Source of the DNA: Pseudomonas soli
GTDB taxonomy: Bacteria; Pseudomonadota; Gammaproteobacteria; Pseudomonadales; Pseudomonadaceae
Direction: 5' to 3'
Assembly: GCF_900110655.1 (NCBI RefSeq)
Contig: NZ_FOEQ01000006.1
Span: 1 to 64,000, forward strand
DNA length: 64,000 nt
Shown here piece after piece: positions 1-12,017 of the stretch (position 1 is its first letter; every line of letters starts with the position of its first letter). A program made the position numbers and the translations under genes. The notes below the pieces were generated by a model. The model had not been told where the DNA came from. It saw nothing but the letters and a program-made list of their open reading frames with translations, and did no database searches.

Positions 1-85
1 CGAAGCACCTCCGCAACCCTCTTGATCGATCAACTCATTGATATTCAAGGAATTTTTCGTTCCGATGTCGCTGGAAGTGGGGCGC

Positions 86-113
86 ATTATAAGGGGTTCT
101 GAAAGCCCGTCAA
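86..113 (-). promoter_or_regulatory. Strong sigma-70 promoter, rRNA-operon type
   Basis: Read on the minus strand there is a TTGACG -35 (108-113), a 16-base spacer and a perfect TATAAT -10 (86-91), followed by a GC-rich discriminator (GCGCCCC). The bases upstream of the -35 (about 114-140) are A/T-rich, as in an UP element. This combination is typical of stringently controlled rRNA promoters. It points leftwards out of the window, away from tyrS. In pseudomonads an rRNA operon lies next to tyrS, so it probably drives that operon; the operon itself is not visible here. Confidence 0.6.
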
Positions 114-203
114 CCGTTAATTTCATAAAAATCAAAAAGATCGCACCAGGTGCTCGCCGACGCCCTACCATCCTGACACCTATAGTAAGCAGCGCTAAAA
201 CAA

Positions 204-233
204 AAGCGGGGAGGCCTACCGGCCTCCCCGCTT
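204..233 (-). terminator. tyrS rho-independent terminator
   Basis: A perfect 13-bp stem (204-216 with 221-233, loop of four) lies 24 bases past the tyrS stop. On the minus strand it is followed by a T-rich run (TTTTGTTTT), as expected for an intrinsic terminator of tyrS. Confidence 0.85.
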
Positions 234-257
234 CTATATAGCTACACCTGCAGGCAA

Positions 258-1457
258 TCACTCAGCCTTGAGGGTAACCCGAGCAAACGCCTTCTTGCCC
301 GCCTGGCACACGTGGGTCGCGCCGAGCACAAACATGAAGTCACGGTCGATCACCTCACCATCCACCTTGACCGCGCCAGCGCCGAGCAGATCCCGCGCCT
401 GCGCCGAGTTCTTCACCAGGCCAGCCCGGTTCAGCACGGCGGCGATAGGCAGATTTTCAGCAGCGGCCACTTCGATCTCCGGCAGGTCTTCTGGCAGCTC
501 GCCTTCCTTCATGCGGTTACCCGCAGCACGGTGCGCATTGGCCGCGGCCTCTTCACCATGGAAACGCGCCACGATTTCCTCGGCCAGCTTGATCTTGATG
601 TCACGCGGGTTGGCACCGTTCTCGACATCCGCCCGGAACTGATCGATCTCTTCCATCGAACGGAAGCTCAGCAGCTCGAAGTAACGCCACATCAAGGTAT
701 CGGGAATCGACACAAGCTTGCTATACATCACCCCAGGGGCTTCCTGGATGCCGACATAATTGCCCAGCGACTTGGACATCTTCTTCACGCCATCCAGCCC
801 TTCAAGCAGCGGCATGGTGACGATGCTCTGCGCCTCCTGGCCATAGGCGCGCTGCAGCTCGCGCCCCATCAGCAGGTTGAACTTCTGGTCGGTGCCACCC
901 AGCTCGACATCGGCCTTCAAGGCGACGGAGTCGTAACCCTGGACCAGCGGATAGAGAAACTCATGGATCGCGATTGGCTGGTTGGTGGTGTAGCGCTTGT
1001 CGAAGTCATCGCGCTCGAGCATGCGCGCCACGGTGTACTGCGAGGCCAGACGAATAAAGTCGGCAGGCGTGAGCGTGTCCATCCAGGTGGAGTTGAACGC
1101 CACCTCGGTCTTCGCCGGGTCGAGAATCTTGAAGACCTGCTGCTTGTAGGTCTCGGCGTTGTCCAGCACCTGCTCGCGGGTCAGTGGCGGGCGAGTAGCG
1201 CTCTTGCCGCTGGGGTCGCCGATCATGCCGGTGAAGTCGCCGATCAGGAAGATGACCTGGTGGCCCAACTCCTGGAACTGACGCAGCTTGTTGATCAGCA
1301 CCGTGTGCCCCAGGTGCAGGTCGGGCGCGGTTGGGTCGAAGCCCGCCTTGATGCGCAGCGGCTGGCCGCGCTTGAGCTTCTCCACCAGTTCCGACTCGAC
1401 CAATACCTCTTCCGCACCGCGCTTGATAAGCGCCAGCTGCTCTTCAACCGACTTCAT
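258..1457 (-). CDS. tyrS: Tyrosyl-tRNA synthetase
   Basis: Cytoplasmic class I aminoacyl-tRNA synthetase that charges tRNA-Tyr with tyrosine using ATP. The 399-residue protein has the HIGH-type motif HLGH at residues 48-51 and KMSKS at 226-230; the C-terminal ~65 residues look like an S4 RNA-binding domain. The KMSKS form marks it as the TyrZ-like branch rather than the E. coli TyrS (KFGKT) branch; this subgrouping is from memory. The frame is open upstream, but the ATG at 1457 starts the conserved MKSVEEQ N-terminus and is preferred. It is a single gene with its own terminator, divergent from the M23 peptidase gene. Confidence 0.95.
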   Translation of the reverse strand: MKSVEEQLALIKRGAEEVLVESELVEKLKRGQPLRIKAGFDPTAPDLHLGHTVLINKLRQFQELGHQVIFLIGDFTGMIGDPSGKSATRPPLTREQVLDNAETYKQQVFKILDPAKTEVAFNSTWMDTLTPADFIRLASQYTVARMLERDDFDKRYTTNQPIAIHEFLYPLVQGYDSVALKADVELGGTDQKFNLLMGRELQRAYGQEAQSIVTMPLLEGLDGVKKMSKSLGNYVGIQEAPGVMYSKLVSIPDTLMWRYFELLSFRSMEEIDQFRADVENGANPRDIKIKLAEEIVARFHGEEAAANAHRAAGNRMKEGELPEDLPEIEVAAAENLPIAAVLNRAGLVKNSAQARDLLGAGAVKVDGEVIDRDFMFVLGATHVCQAGKKAFARVTLKAE

Positions 1458-1502
1458 AGACAGACCCGCAACGCTAGGATTCAAGGGGAGCCAACCATAC
1501 AA

Positions 1503-1670
1503 GATCGGCCATCAAATACAAGTTTCGCAACGGATTGTGACCCGAACGGCGCACCGCAACGTCTATGCGCCCTTGCGTGAGAATGGATTTGGTTATATTT
1601 TATACAGTTATTTCATCTTCATCATGTCATTCATCTTTTCCATTTCACCTTTTTCAAAGTCACCTTACCT
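1503..1670. promoter_or_regulatory. Divergent intergenic region tyrS / M23 peptidase
   Basis: About 170 bases separate the divergent starts of tyrS and the peptidase gene. The part from 1588 to 1665 is clearly AT-rich compared with the flanks and must hold promoters for both directions. I could not assign unambiguous -35/-10 pairs. No small gene is evident. Confidence 0.4.
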
Positions 1671-4182
<2,512 letters not shown>

Positions 4183-4186
4183 ATGC

Positions 4187-4215
4187 AAAACGCCGCGCAA
4201 ATGCGCGGCGTTTTT
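4187..4215 (+). terminator. anmK terminator, probably bidirectional
   Basis: An 8-bp GC stem (4191-4198 with 4203-4210) with loop AAAT is flanked by AAAA on the left and TTTTT on the right. It can therefore stop anmK on the plus strand and erpA, which ends at 4229, on the minus strand. Confidence 0.9.
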
Positions 4216-4228
4216 ATGCCCGACCCGA

Positions 4229-4579
4229 TCAGATCGAGAACGACGAACCGCAACCGCAGGTGGTGGTGGCGTTCGGATTCTTGATCACGAAGCGCGAGCC
4301 TTCCAGGCCCTCCTGGTAATCCACCTCGGCGCCGGCCAGGTACTGGTAGCTCATCGGGTCGACGACCAGCGCGACGCCTTCGCGCTCGACGATGGTGTCG
4401 TCATCGGCCACGTCCTCATCGAAGGTGAAGCCGTACTGGAAGCCCGAGCAACCGCCGCCGGTCACGAACACACGCAGCTTCAGCCGGTCGTTGCCCTCTT
4501 CGCTGACCAAGGTCTTCACCTTGTGCGCAGCCCCGGGGGTGAACTCCAAAGCCGTGGGGGTGAAGGATTCGACGCTCAT
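4229..4579 (-). CDS. erpA: A-type iron-sulfur carrier protein ErpA
   Basis: Carries Fe-S clusters to apo-proteins, including enzymes of isoprenoid synthesis. The 116-residue protein contains the three conserved cluster-ligand cysteines: C44 in GGGCSGF and C108/C110 in TTCGCGSSF. The frame is open far upstream, but the ATG at 4579 (MSVESFTP) gives the normal family length. It lies downstream of argC on the same strand with a gap of about 145 bases and converges on anmK. Confidence 0.93.
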   Translation of the reverse strand: MSVESFTPTALEFTPGAAHKVKTLVSEEGNDRLKLRVFVTGGGCSGFQYGFTFDEDVADDDTIVEREGVALVVDPMSYQYLAGAEVDYQEGLEGSRFVIKNPNATTTCGCGSSFSI

Positions 4580-4724
4580 GTTGATTCTCCCGGCGCAGTG
4601 CCGCCATAAAACTCGATGGGGCGTATTATCCGCTTGTCCGAGAAAATCGGTCAAGAATTGTGCGGCTTTAGTCGGCCCCACGAAAAAGGCCCGCACACGG
4701 CGGGACTTGGCAACGTACGCTGGC

Positions 4725-5759
4725 TTACGGCAGCAGGCCCGCGTGGGACAGGCCCATGCGTTCATCCAGGCCGAACAGGATGTTGAGGTTCTGCACCGCC
4801 TGGCCTGACGCGCCCTTGACCAGGTTATCGATCACCGACAGCACCACCACCAGGTCACCGCCCTGCGGCCGGTGCACGGCGATGCGGCAGACGTTGGCAC
4901 CGCGCACGCTGCGGGTTTCCGGGTGGCTGCCGGCGGGCATCACGTCGACGAACGGTTCATTGGCATAGCGCTTCTCGAACAGCGCCTGCAGGTCGACAGA
5001 AGTGTCGGCGACCGTCGCATAGAGCGTGGCATGGATGCCGCGGATCATCGGCGTCAGGTGCGGCACGAAGGTCAGGCCGATGTCCTTGCCGGCTGCCTGG
5101 CGCAGGCCCTGGCTGATCTCCGGCAGGTGACGATGCCCCTTGACCGCGTAGGCCTTCATGCTTTCCCCAGCCTCGCAGAACAGCGAACCTACCGCAGCGC
5201 CACGCCCGGCGCCACTGACGCCCGACTTGCAGTCGGCGATCAGGCGCGACGGATCGGCCAGGCCAGCCTCCAGAAGGGGCAGGAAGCCGAGCTGGGTGGC
5301 GGTCGGGTAGCAACCCGGCACTGCGATCAGCTGCGCCTGGCGGATCTTCTCGCGATTCACCTCGGGCAAGCCGTAGACCGCATCCTTGAGCAGTTCTGGT
5401 GCACCATGGGGCTGGCCGTACCACTTGCCCCACTCGACAGCGTCCTGCAGACGGAAGTCGGCGGACAGGTCGATGACCTTGGTCCCGGCGGCCAGCAGCT
5501 CACCGGCCAAGGCGTGGGCGACACCGTGGGGCGTGGCGAAGAACACCACATCGCAGGCCGCCAGGGTCTTGCTGTCCGGAACGCTGAACGCCAGGCCGTC
5601 GTAGTGGCCCCGCAGATTCGGATACATGTCGGCAACCGCCACGCCCGCCTCGGAGCGCGAAGTGATGACCGCCACTTCGGCCTGTGGATGCTGCGCCAGC
5701 AGACGCAGCAGTTCGACACCGGTGTAACCCGTGCCGCCGACGATACCGACCTTGATCAT
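4725..5759 (-). CDS. argC: N-acetyl-gamma-glutamyl-phosphate reductase
   Basis: NADPH-dependent third step of arginine synthesis, turning N-acetylglutamyl-phosphate into the semialdehyde. The 344-residue protein has an N-terminal Rossmann motif (GGTGYTG, residues 8-14) and the active-site cysteine C150 in AVPGCYPT. Length and motifs are complete. It precedes erpA on the same strand and is divergent from hemJ. Confidence 0.95.
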   Translation of the reverse strand: MIKVGIVGGTGYTGVELLRLLAQHPQAEVAVITSRSEAGVAVADMYPNLRGHYDGLAFSVPDSKTLAACDVVFFATPHGVAHALAGELLAAGTKVIDLSADFRLQDAVEWGKWYGQPHGAPELLKDAVYGLPEVNREKIRQAQLIAVPGCYPTATQLGFLPLLEAGLADPSRLIADCKSGVSGAGRGAAVGSLFCEAGESMKAYAVKGHRHLPEISQGLRQAAGKDIGLTFVPHLTPMIRGIHATLYATVADTSVDLQALFEKRYANEPFVDVMPAGSHPETRSVRGANVCRIAVHRPQGGDLVVVLSVIDNLVKGASGQAVQNLNILFGLDERMGLSHAGLLP

Positions 5760-5899
5760 GACGCTTGCCCCTTATCAACGAGACCACTGGAAAGCGCACG
5801 ATAATAGGGGGCCAAGGCGCCTGTAACAACTCTTGGGATGACCCTTCGGCCCCTTGGCCTCTACTATCTGACGACCGTGAAAACCTGAAGGAACTCCCC

Positions 5900-6325
5900 A
5901 TGCTCTATCTATGGATCAAGGCGCTGCATATCGTCAGCGTGGTCTGCTGGTTCGCCGGCCTGTTCTACCTGCCACGGCTGTTCGTCTATCACGCCCAAAG
6001 CCAGGACAGCATCAGCCTCGAGCGCTTCGTCACCATGGAGCGCAAGCTGTACCGGGGCATCATGAACCCGGCGATGATCGCCACCTATGTGTTCGGCGGC
6101 TGGATGCTGTACCTGAACCCCGGCTGGCTGAGCCAGGGCTGGCTGCACGCCAAGCTCACCCTGGTCGCGCTGCTCACCGTCTACCATCACATGTGCGGCG
6201 CCCAGCGCAAACGCTTCGCCGCCGGCACCAACACCCGCAGCCACGTTTACTACCGCTGGTTCAACGAAGCACCGGTACTGATGCTGCTGGGCGTCGTAAT
6301 CCTCGTGGTGGTCAAACCGTTCTGA
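5900..6325 (+). CDS. hemJ: Protoporphyrinogen oxidase HemJ-type
   Basis: Inner-membrane protein of haem synthesis that oxidises protoporphyrinogen IX to protoporphyrin IX. The 141-residue protein has four hydrophobic helices and the conserved early histidine (ALHIVSVVCWFAGLFYLPRLF) plus YHHMCG in the third segment, matching the HemJ/UPF0093 family. The ATG at 5900 is chosen because it begins the conserved MLYLWIKALH; the frame is open upstream. A good AAGGAA ribosome site precedes it. Confidence 0.88.
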   Translation: MLYLWIKALHIVSVVCWFAGLFYLPRLFVYHAQSQDSISLERFVTMERKLYRGIMNPAMIATYVFGGWMLYLNPGWLSQGWLHAKLTLVALLTVYHHMCGAQRKRFAAGTNTRSHVYYRWFNEAPVLMLLGVVILVVVKPF

Positions 6326-6355
6326 CGATATCCACCCGCCTACAGGAGTTTCGCC

Positions 6356-7312
6356 ATGTCCCTGCCCGCCTCGCTCGCAAAACACCTGCGCTTGCCTCTG
6401 GTCGCGGCGCCGATGTTCCTGATCTCCAACCCCCGGCTTGTGCTGGCCTGCTGCGCCAATGGCGTGGTGGGCAGCTTCCCGGCCCTGAACCAGCGTGACA
6501 GTGCAGGGTTCAAGGCCTGGCTGGAGGAGATCGAAGCAGGGCTGGCCGAACTGCAGGCACCCGCTGCCTATGCGGTCAATCTCATCGTGCATCCGAGCAA
6601 CCCGCGTCTACAGGCCGACCTCGCACTGTGCGTCGAGCATCGGGTCCCCATCGTCATCACCAGCCTTGGCGCGGTGAAGGAGGTGGTCGACGCGGTGCAC
6701 GGCTATGGCGGCCTGGTGTTCCATGACGTGACCACCCGCCGCCACGCCGAAAAGGCCGCAGAGGCAGGTGTCGACGGGCTGATTGCCGTGGCGGCCGGCG
6801 CCGGGGGCCATGCCGGCACCTGGAGCCCGTTCGCCCTGGTTGCGGAGATCCGCCAGTTCTTCGACAAGACCCTGCTGCTGGCGGGCTGCCTCAACCATGG
6901 CCACGAACTGCTGGCCGCACAATTGCTGGGGGCGGACCTGGGCTACATGGGCACACGCTTCATCGCCACCCGCGAGAGCCAGGCCCAGGACGCCTACAAA
7001 CAGATGATCCTGGGCGCGGGTGCGGCCGATATCGTGCATACCCCGGCGGTGTCCGGCATCCCCGCCAGCTTCCTGCGCCAGAGCCTCGAACAGGCCGGTT
7101 ACGACCTGGCCGCGCTCAAGAGCAACCACGAGGCCGGTAAGCTCAAGCCGCTGGACGAGGAAGCCAAGGCCTGGAAGACGGTATGGTCGGCCGGCCAGGG
7201 TGTCGGCGAAATCCATGACCTGCCCACTGCCGGTGACCTGATCGCGCGCTTGCAGGACGAATACCGAGCGGCCCTCGAACGCAGCCAGCAGCTGCGCAGC
7301 AACGCCTTGTAG
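6356..7312 (+). CDS. Nitronate monooxygenase family flavoprotein
   Basis: 318-residue TIM-barrel FMN enzyme of the 2-nitropropane dioxygenase family, which oxidises alkyl nitronates such as propionate-3-nitronate. The start LVAAPMFLIS matches the family's FMN/phosphate region. GAGGHAG (about residues 147-153) holds the conserved catalytic histidine, and LGADLGYMGTRF the second FMN-phosphate site. It starts 30 bases after hemJ behind an AGGAG site and is probably co-transcribed with it. The physiological substrate cannot be told from sequence. Confidence 0.88.
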   Translation: MSLPASLAKHLRLPLVAAPMFLISNPRLVLACCANGVVGSFPALNQRDSAGFKAWLEEIEAGLAELQAPAAYAVNLIVHPSNPRLQADLALCVEHRVPIVITSLGAVKEVVDAVHGYGGLVFHDVTTRRHAEKAAEAGVDGLIAVAAGAGGHAGTWSPFALVAEIRQFFDKTLLLAGCLNHGHELLAAQLLGADLGYMGTRFIATRESQAQDAYKQMILGAGAADIVHTPAVSGIPASFLRQSLEQAGYDLAALKSNHEAGKLKPLDEEAKAWKTVWSAGQGVGEIHDLPTAGDLIARLQDEYRAALERSQQLRSNAL

Positions 7313-7363
7313 CAAAACGGCCACGCTGTACACTAGGCGCCCCTTTCGCCCCAGGAGCCTTGC

Positions 7364-8146
7364 ATGACCCGTTACGCCATGATCACTGGTGCTTCCAGCG
7401 GCCTGGGCCTGGCCCTGGCGGAGGCTCTGGCGCGGCGCGGGCGCAACCTGATCCTGGTGGCACGCCAGCGTGAAACGCTGGAGCCGGTGGCCATCGAACT
7501 CACCCAACGCTTTGGCGTGGAAGTGCTGTTCCGTGCCTGCGACCTCAGCCAACCCTTGCGCCTTTCGGGCTTCGTGCTCGAGCTGGAGGAAGGCGAGCGG
7601 CGTATCGACCTTCTGGTCAACTGCGCGGGGCAGCGCACCTATGGGCCATTCCTGGCGCATGAATGGGCCGATGAGCAGGACCTGCTCGAGGTCAACATCC
7701 TCGCGCTCAGTCGCCTGTGCCATGCCATCGGCAACCTGATGGCGATCCAGGGTGGCGGGCAGATCCTCAATGTCGCGGGACTTGCCGGCGTCGCCCCCGG
7801 GCCGTGGATGGCCGCCTACGCGGCCAGCAAGGCCTATGTGCTGAGTTTTTCCGAGGCATTGCGCGAAGAGCTGAAACGCACCGGGATCAAGGTGTCGGTG
7901 CTGTGCCCGGGACCGGTGCGCTCAGCCAGACGTCGCATTCCCCGGCTGGAAGGCAACACCCGCTGCCTAAGCCCCGAGGAAATCGCCTTGTATGCGGTGC
8001 GCGCCCTGGACAAGAACCGCGCCCTGATCCTGCCCGGCAGGCGCAACCGCTGGCTGGCCTTCGCCCCACGCCTGCTACCGCGCTGGTTGGCGCGCAAGCT
8101 GGCCGGCGTTATCCATCGGCGCTACTGCCCGGTCGGCATGGAATAG
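7364..8146 (+). CDS. Short-chain dehydrogenase/reductase-like protein, catalytic Ser replaced
   Basis: 260-residue Rossmann-fold oxidoreductase of the classical SDR family. The cofactor motif TGASSGLG (8-15), the NCAG motif (87-90) and the active YxxxK (Y152, K156) are present. The segment that normally reads NVSSxAG reads NVAGLAG (136-142), so the usual catalytic serine is missing. It may be a reductase with altered chemistry or a non-classical member. The gene has an AGGAG ribosome site and lies between the nitronate monooxygenase and hinT genes. The substrate is unknown. Confidence 0.82.
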   Translation: MTRYAMITGASSGLGLALAEALARRGRNLILVARQRETLEPVAIELTQRFGVEVLFRACDLSQPLRLSGFVLELEEGERRIDLLVNCAGQRTYGPFLAHEWADEQDLLEVNILALSRLCHAIGNLMAIQGGGQILNVAGLAGVAPGPWMAAYAASKAYVLSFSEALREELKRTGIKVSVLCPGPVRSARRRIPRLEGNTRCLSPEEIALYAVRALDKNRALILPGRRNRWLAFAPRLLPRWLARKLAGVIHRRYCPVGME

Positions 8147-8210
8147 CCACTGGGCGAGCAGCGTCGGGCTCAGTACACTCAGCCCCGACACTCACCATGG
8201 AGCACGTGCT

Positions 8211-8549
8211 GTGGACGATCTATTCCTCAAAATCATCAACCGGGAAATCCCGGCGGATATCATCTACGAAGATGACCAGATCCTGGCCTTCAAGGACATT
8301 GCCCCAGCGGCACCTGTGCATTTTCTGGTCATTCCGAAAAAACACATCCGCACCCTCAACGACCTGACCGAAGAGGACAAGGCCCTGGCCGGCCATATCC
8401 TGTTCACCGCCCAGCGCCTGGCCGTCGAGCAGGGCTGCGAGGAAGGCTTCCGCGTGGTCATGAACTGCAACCCGAAAGGCGGCCAGACCGTCTACCACAT
8501 CCACATGCACGTGCTTGGCCAGCGCCAGATGAACTGGCCACCTGGCTGA
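8211..8549 (+). CDS. hinT: HIT-family nucleoside phosphoramidase (HinT-like)
   Basis: 112-residue HIT protein. It carries the histidine triad HIHMH at residues 96-100, which hydrolyses P-N bonds in adenosine phosphoramidates. The N-terminus (DLFLKIINREIPA) matches the HinT/PKCI branch. It begins with GTG; no ATG upstream fits. Length is normal. It stands between the SDR and coq7 genes on the same strand. Confidence 0.92.
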   Translation: MDDLFLKIINREIPADIIYEDDQILAFKDIAPAAPVHFLVIPKKHIRTLNDLTEEDKALAGHILFTAQRLAVEQGCEEGFRVVMNCNPKGGQTVYHIHMHVLGQRQMNWPPG

Positions 8550-8615
8550 TCCAAGGCAAGCCCGTCCAAGGGGATTGAGGTAGACTGTCGGGCATCACTT
8601 CAGCGGAGGTGCCCG

Positions 8616-9263
8616 ATGGCTACCGAACGTCACTACTCGCCGCTCGACCGCTTGTTGCTGCAGGCCGATACCGCCATGCGCACCTTGCTGCCCTTCAGCG
8701 GCCAACCCGCCCGCCCCTCGCCGGCCATCGTCCAGCCGGACGCCGAGCTCGATGAGCAGCAGTCCCGCCATATCGCCGGTCTGATGCGCATCAACCACAC
8801 CGGCGAAGTCTGTGCCCAGGCGCTGTACCAGGGCCAAGCCCTGACCGCCAAGCTGCCCCAGGTGCGCAAGGCCATGGAGCATGCGGCCGAAGAAGAAATC
8901 GACCACCTGGCCTGGTGCGAGCAGCGTATTCGCCAGCTCAACAGCCACCCCAGCGTGCTCAACCCGGTATTCTACGGCCTGTCGTTCGGCATCGGCGCCC
9001 TCGCCGGGCTGGTCAGCGACAAGGTCAGCCTGGGCTTCGTCGCCGCCACCGAGCATCAGGTGTGCAAGCACCTGGACGAGCACCTTGAGCAGATCCCCGA
9101 GAACGACGGCAAGTCCCGCGCCATCCTCGAACAGATGCGCGTCGACGAGGAACACCATGCCGAGTCCGCGCTGGAAGCCGGCGGCTACCGCTTCCCCGCG
9201 CCCGTGCGCTTTGGCATGAGCCTGCTGGCCAAGGTCATGACCAAGAGCACCTACCGAATCTGA
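8616..9263 (+). CDS. coq7: 3-demethoxyubiquinol 3-hydroxylase (Coq7)
   Basis: Membrane-associated di-iron hydroxylase of ubiquinone synthesis, the Coq7 type that replaces UbiF in pseudomonads. The 215-residue protein has the iron-binding ExxH pairs EEEIDH in the middle and DEEHH near the C-terminus, in the expected four-helix-bundle spacing. The ATG at 8616 has a GGAGG site. The gene precedes two membrane-protein genes with short gaps. Confidence 0.93.
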   Translation: MATERHYSPLDRLLLQADTAMRTLLPFSGQPARPSPAIVQPDAELDEQQSRHIAGLMRINHTGEVCAQALYQGQALTAKLPQVRKAMEHAAEEEIDHLAWCEQRIRQLNSHPSVLNPVFYGLSFGIGALAGLVSDKVSLGFVAATEHQVCKHLDEHLEQIPENDGKSRAILEQMRVDEEHHAESALEAGGYRFPAPVRFGMSLLAKVMTKSTYRI

Positions 9264-9273
9264 GACGCGCACC

Positions 9274-10311
9274 ATGGAACGTTTCGACGCCAGGGACCTG
9301 GCACGCGCCGTAAGCGCCGGCGTGCTGCACCCGGGGCAGGACCAGGCCTTGCTGGCCTTCCTGCGCCAGCAGCCGGAAAGCCGCGCCAGCTTCCAGCTGG
9401 CCCATGTGGCGTTCTACTTCGGCGCACTGTTGATCATGGGTGCCATGGGCTGGTTGCTCACCGAGGCCTGGATGCGTATAGGCGACGGTGCACTGCTGGC
9501 CATCGCCCTGCTCTACATCGCCGGAATCACCCTGTTCGCCTTGTCGCTGCAACGACGCAACCAGCCTGTCGCCGCCGGCGTGCTGGCCGCCGTGGCGGTC
9601 AGCATCGTGCCGCTGGCGGTGTTCGCTATCGAGCGCCTGGCAGGCTGGTGGCCGCTGGACGACGCCCAGGGCGACTACCACCAGTACTACACCTACGTGC
9701 AGGGTGGCTGGTTGGCGATGGAGGCAGCGACGGTACTGGCTGGACTGCTGATGCTGCGCCTGATTCCCTTCCCTTTCATCGTCATGCCGATCGCGGTGGC
9801 CCTGTGGTTCATGTCCATGGACCTGAGCGAGTGGTTCCATGGCGACCTGTTCAGCTGGGAGCAACGGCGCACGGTCTCGCTGTGGTTCGGCCTGGGCCTG
9901 CTGCTGGTATTTCTGGTGATCGACGGACGCACCCGCCGGGACTATGCCTTCTGGGGCTATCTCGCCGGCCTGGCGGCGTTCTGGGGCGGGCTGACGCTGA
10001 TGGACAGCGGCAGCGAGTGGGGCAAGGCGCTGTACTGCCTGATCAACCTGGGACTGATGGGCCTGGCCGTCCTGCTGCGCCGCCCCGTGTTCATGGTGTT
10101 CGGAGCGATGGGGGTGGCGGCCTATCTGGGCTATCTGTCCTACGAGGTGTTCGCCGATTCCCTGCTGTTCCCGGTCATACTGACCTTGATCGGCCTCGGC
10201 GTGATCGGTCTCGGCGTGCTGTACCAGAAGCGACGTGAGGCATTGAGCGAGCAGCTTCGGGCACAGCTACCCGAACGCCTGTTGCAACTGCTGCCGGCAT
10301 TGCGTCGCTGA
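9274..10311 (+). CDS. Multi-spanning membrane protein, DUF2157-like
   Basis: 345-residue protein with a soluble N-terminus of about 45 residues, then roughly nine to ten hydrophobic helices, starting near residue 46 (VAFYFGALLIMGAMGWLL). The pattern resembles DUF2157 membrane proteins; the function is unknown. It starts 10 bases after coq7 and is followed two bases later by another membrane protein, so the three are likely one transcript. No catalytic motif was seen. Confidence 0.7.
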   Translation: MERFDARDLARAVSAGVLHPGQDQALLAFLRQQPESRASFQLAHVAFYFGALLIMGAMGWLLTEAWMRIGDGALLAIALLYIAGITLFALSLQRRNQPVAAGVLAAVAVSIVPLAVFAIERLAGWWPLDDAQGDYHQYYTYVQGGWLAMEAATVLAGLLMLRLIPFPFIVMPIAVALWFMSMDLSEWFHGDLFSWEQRRTVSLWFGLGLLLVFLVIDGRTRRDYAFWGYLAGLAAFWGGLTLMDSGSEWGKALYCLINLGLMGLAVLLRRPVFMVFGAMGVAAYLGYLSYEVFADSLLFPVILTLIGLGVIGLGVLYQKRREALSEQLRAQLPERLLQLLPALRR

Positions 10312-10313
10312 AC

Positions 10314-10739
10314 ATGGGACGATCGCTTACCCGGCTGCTGCAGGGCCTTGGCCTGATCCCGGTCGCCTATCTGTTCGTTTGTCTGATGGTCGCCAGTGTC
10401 GGGCACAGTACTTTCAGCCTGGAACTGCCGACGCTTACCGACCCTGACAGCAACAGCACCGCTGAGCTGATGCTCGGCACACTGCCCGCGCAATTGCTGT
10501 TCCTGCTGCTCAGCGTGTTTTTAGCCAGCCGCCAACTGCTGATCGGCACGTTCGTGCTCGCTGGCACGTTGGCTGCGTGGCTGCAGTGCCAGGTGTTTGC
10601 CGAACACTTCGGCACCACCTGGAGCAGCAGCGAAATCCTCATCCTGCTCGGGGTGAATACGCCCTGGCTGGTGCTTGCGCTGATCCCGGGGCTCGCGTTG
10701 CTGCTAGGTGTCGAACGCCTGCACAAGCAAAGCGCCTGA
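10314..10739 (+). CDS. Small membrane protein of unknown function
   Basis: 141-residue hydrophobic protein with about four membrane segments (~11-30, 55-71, 75-90, 107-130) and a short polar loop rich in Asp/Ser/Thr after the first. It begins two bases after the DUF2157-like gene, so it is translationally linked to it and probably acts with it. I do not recognise the family. Confidence 0.65.
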   Translation: MGRSLTRLLQGLGLIPVAYLFVCLMVASVGHSTFSLELPTLTDPDSNSTAELMLGTLPAQLLFLLLSVFLASRQLLIGTFVLAGTLAAWLQCQVFAEHFGTTWSSSEILILLGVNTPWLVLALIPGLALLLGVERLHKQSA

Positions 10740-10751
10740 CCGGCAGGCGCT
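10731..10751. terminator. Hairpin overlapping a stop codon, between convergent genes
   Basis: A perfect 8-bp stem (10731-10738 with 10744-10751, loop of five) overlaps the stop of the small membrane protein and lies just past the end of the convergent OsmC gene. There is no strong T-run, so termination efficiency is uncertain. Confidence 0.5.
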
Positions 10752-10759
10752 GCCTTCGA

Positions 10760-11182
10760 TCAACCGAGTTCGACGATTTCGTAACCGTGGGTGATCTCCA
10801 CACCGGCACGCTCGAGCATGATCGACGCCGAGCAGTACTTCTCGGCCGACAGTTCCACTGCGCGCTTGACCTGCGCCTCTTTCAGCCCTCGCCCTTTGAC
10901 CACGAAGTTCATGTGGATCTTGGTGAACACCTTGGGGTCTTCACCGGCGCGCTCGGCTTCGAGGAAGGCTTCGCAGCTTTCCACGGCCTGGCGGGATTTC
11001 TTGAGGATGCTGACCACGTCGAAGCTGCTGCAGCCACCCAGGCCAAGCAGGAGCATTTCCATCGGGCGCACGCCCAGGTTGCGGCCTCCGGCTTCGGGCG
11101 GGCCGTCCATGACCACGACGTGGCCACTCCCCGACTCGCCAAGGAACATCGCTTCACCGGCCCACTGGATGCGTGCCTTCAT
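10760..11182 (-). CDS. OsmC family protein (YhfA-like)
   Basis: 140-residue OsmC-fold protein, a family that includes thiol peroxidases acting on organic hydroperoxides. The first conserved cysteine is in LGLGGCSSFDVV (about C53). The second cysteine, in a KYCSAS segment near the C-terminus, is also present, so peroxidase activity is possible. Length fits the YhfA subgroup. In enterobacteria yhfA is also next to crp. Here it is divergent from crp. Confidence 0.85.
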   Translation of the reverse strand: MKARIQWAGEAMFLGESGSGHVVVMDGPPEAGGRNLGVRPMEMLLLGLGGCSSFDVVSILKKSRQAVESCEAFLEAERAGEDPKVFTKIHMNFVVKGRGLKEAQVKRAVELSAEKYCSASIMLERAGVEITHGYEIVELG

Positions 11183-11372
11183 CTATCCGGACTCCCGATC
11201 TCGTAAAAGGGTGTCAGCTTAGACCTTGCGAGGCTGTCGGAAAAGCTCAAGCCGCGTCGCTTTTGTGCCGATTCAAGTTGAAGTGTCTGATAAGCTGGCG
11301 CCAAATGACTGGCGCGTACTGCCAGGCAGCCTCTATAAAAAGCCAATGCGTCGCATCGAACAGGATTTCGTG

Positions 11373-12017
11373 ATGGTCTCCTCAGCCCTGCCACCCAAGA
11401 TCAAGAACATCGACAAGCTGCTGGCCCACTGCCAACGCCGCCGCTACGCCGCCAAGAGCAACATCATCTGCGCCGGTGACCGGGCCGAGACCTTGTCGTT
11501 CATCATCAAGGGTTCGGTGACCATCCTGATCGAGGACGACGACGGCCACGAGATGATCATCGCCTACCTCAACAGCGGTGACTTCTTCGGCGAGCTGGGG
11601 CTGTTCGAACCCGCCGGCCAGGAGCATCAGCGCAGCGCCTGGGTCCGCGCCAAGACCGAGTGCGAAGTGGCCGAGATCAGTTACGACAAGTTCCGGGAGC
11701 TGGCGCGCCTGGAGCCGGACATCCTCTATGCCCTGGGTAGCCAGATGGCCCAGCGCCTGCGCAACACCACGCGCAAGGTCGGCGACCTGGCGTTCTTCGA
11801 CGTCACCGGCCGCGTCGCCCGCTGCCTGCTCGACCTGTGCAAGCAGCCTGATGCCATGACCCACCCCGATGGCATGCAGATCAAGATCACCCGCCAGGAG
11901 ATCGGTCGTATCGTCGGTTGTTCACGGGAGATGGTCGGCCGCGTCCTCAAGGACCTCGAGGAACGCAGCCTGGTGCAGGTCAAGGGTAAGACCATGGTGG
12001 TCTACGGCACCCGCTAG
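11373..12017 (+). CDS. crp: cAMP receptor protein (Crp/Vfr)
   Basis: 214-residue transcription regulator of the CRP family. The N-terminal cyclic-nucleotide-binding domain contains [11 protein letters not shown], and a C-terminal helix-turn-helix ([22 protein letters not shown], about 171-192) is nearly identical to that of P. aeruginosa Vfr. The frame is open 49 codons upstream; the ATG at 11373 (MVSSALPPK) gives the known length. In P. putida this protein serves nitrogen and dipeptide use rather than carbon catabolite control. Its stop codon lies in the terminal CTAG of the inverted-repeat element that follows. Confidence 0.94.
   Translation: MVSSALPPKIKNIDKLLAHCQRRRYAAKSNIICAGDRAETLSFIIKGSVTILIEDDDGHEMIIAYLNSGDFFGELGLFEPAGQEHQRSAWVRAKTECEVAEISYDKFRELARLEPDILYALGSQMAQRLRNTTRKVGDLAFFDVTGRVARCLLDLCKQPDAMTHPDGMQIKITRQEIGRIVGCSREMVGRVLKDLEERSLVQVKGKTMVVYGTR

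Noticed and set aside
38..241. 67-codon plus-strand frame at the left edge
   Set aside because: It overlaps the rRNA-type promoter and the tyrS terminator and has no ribosome site or protein features.
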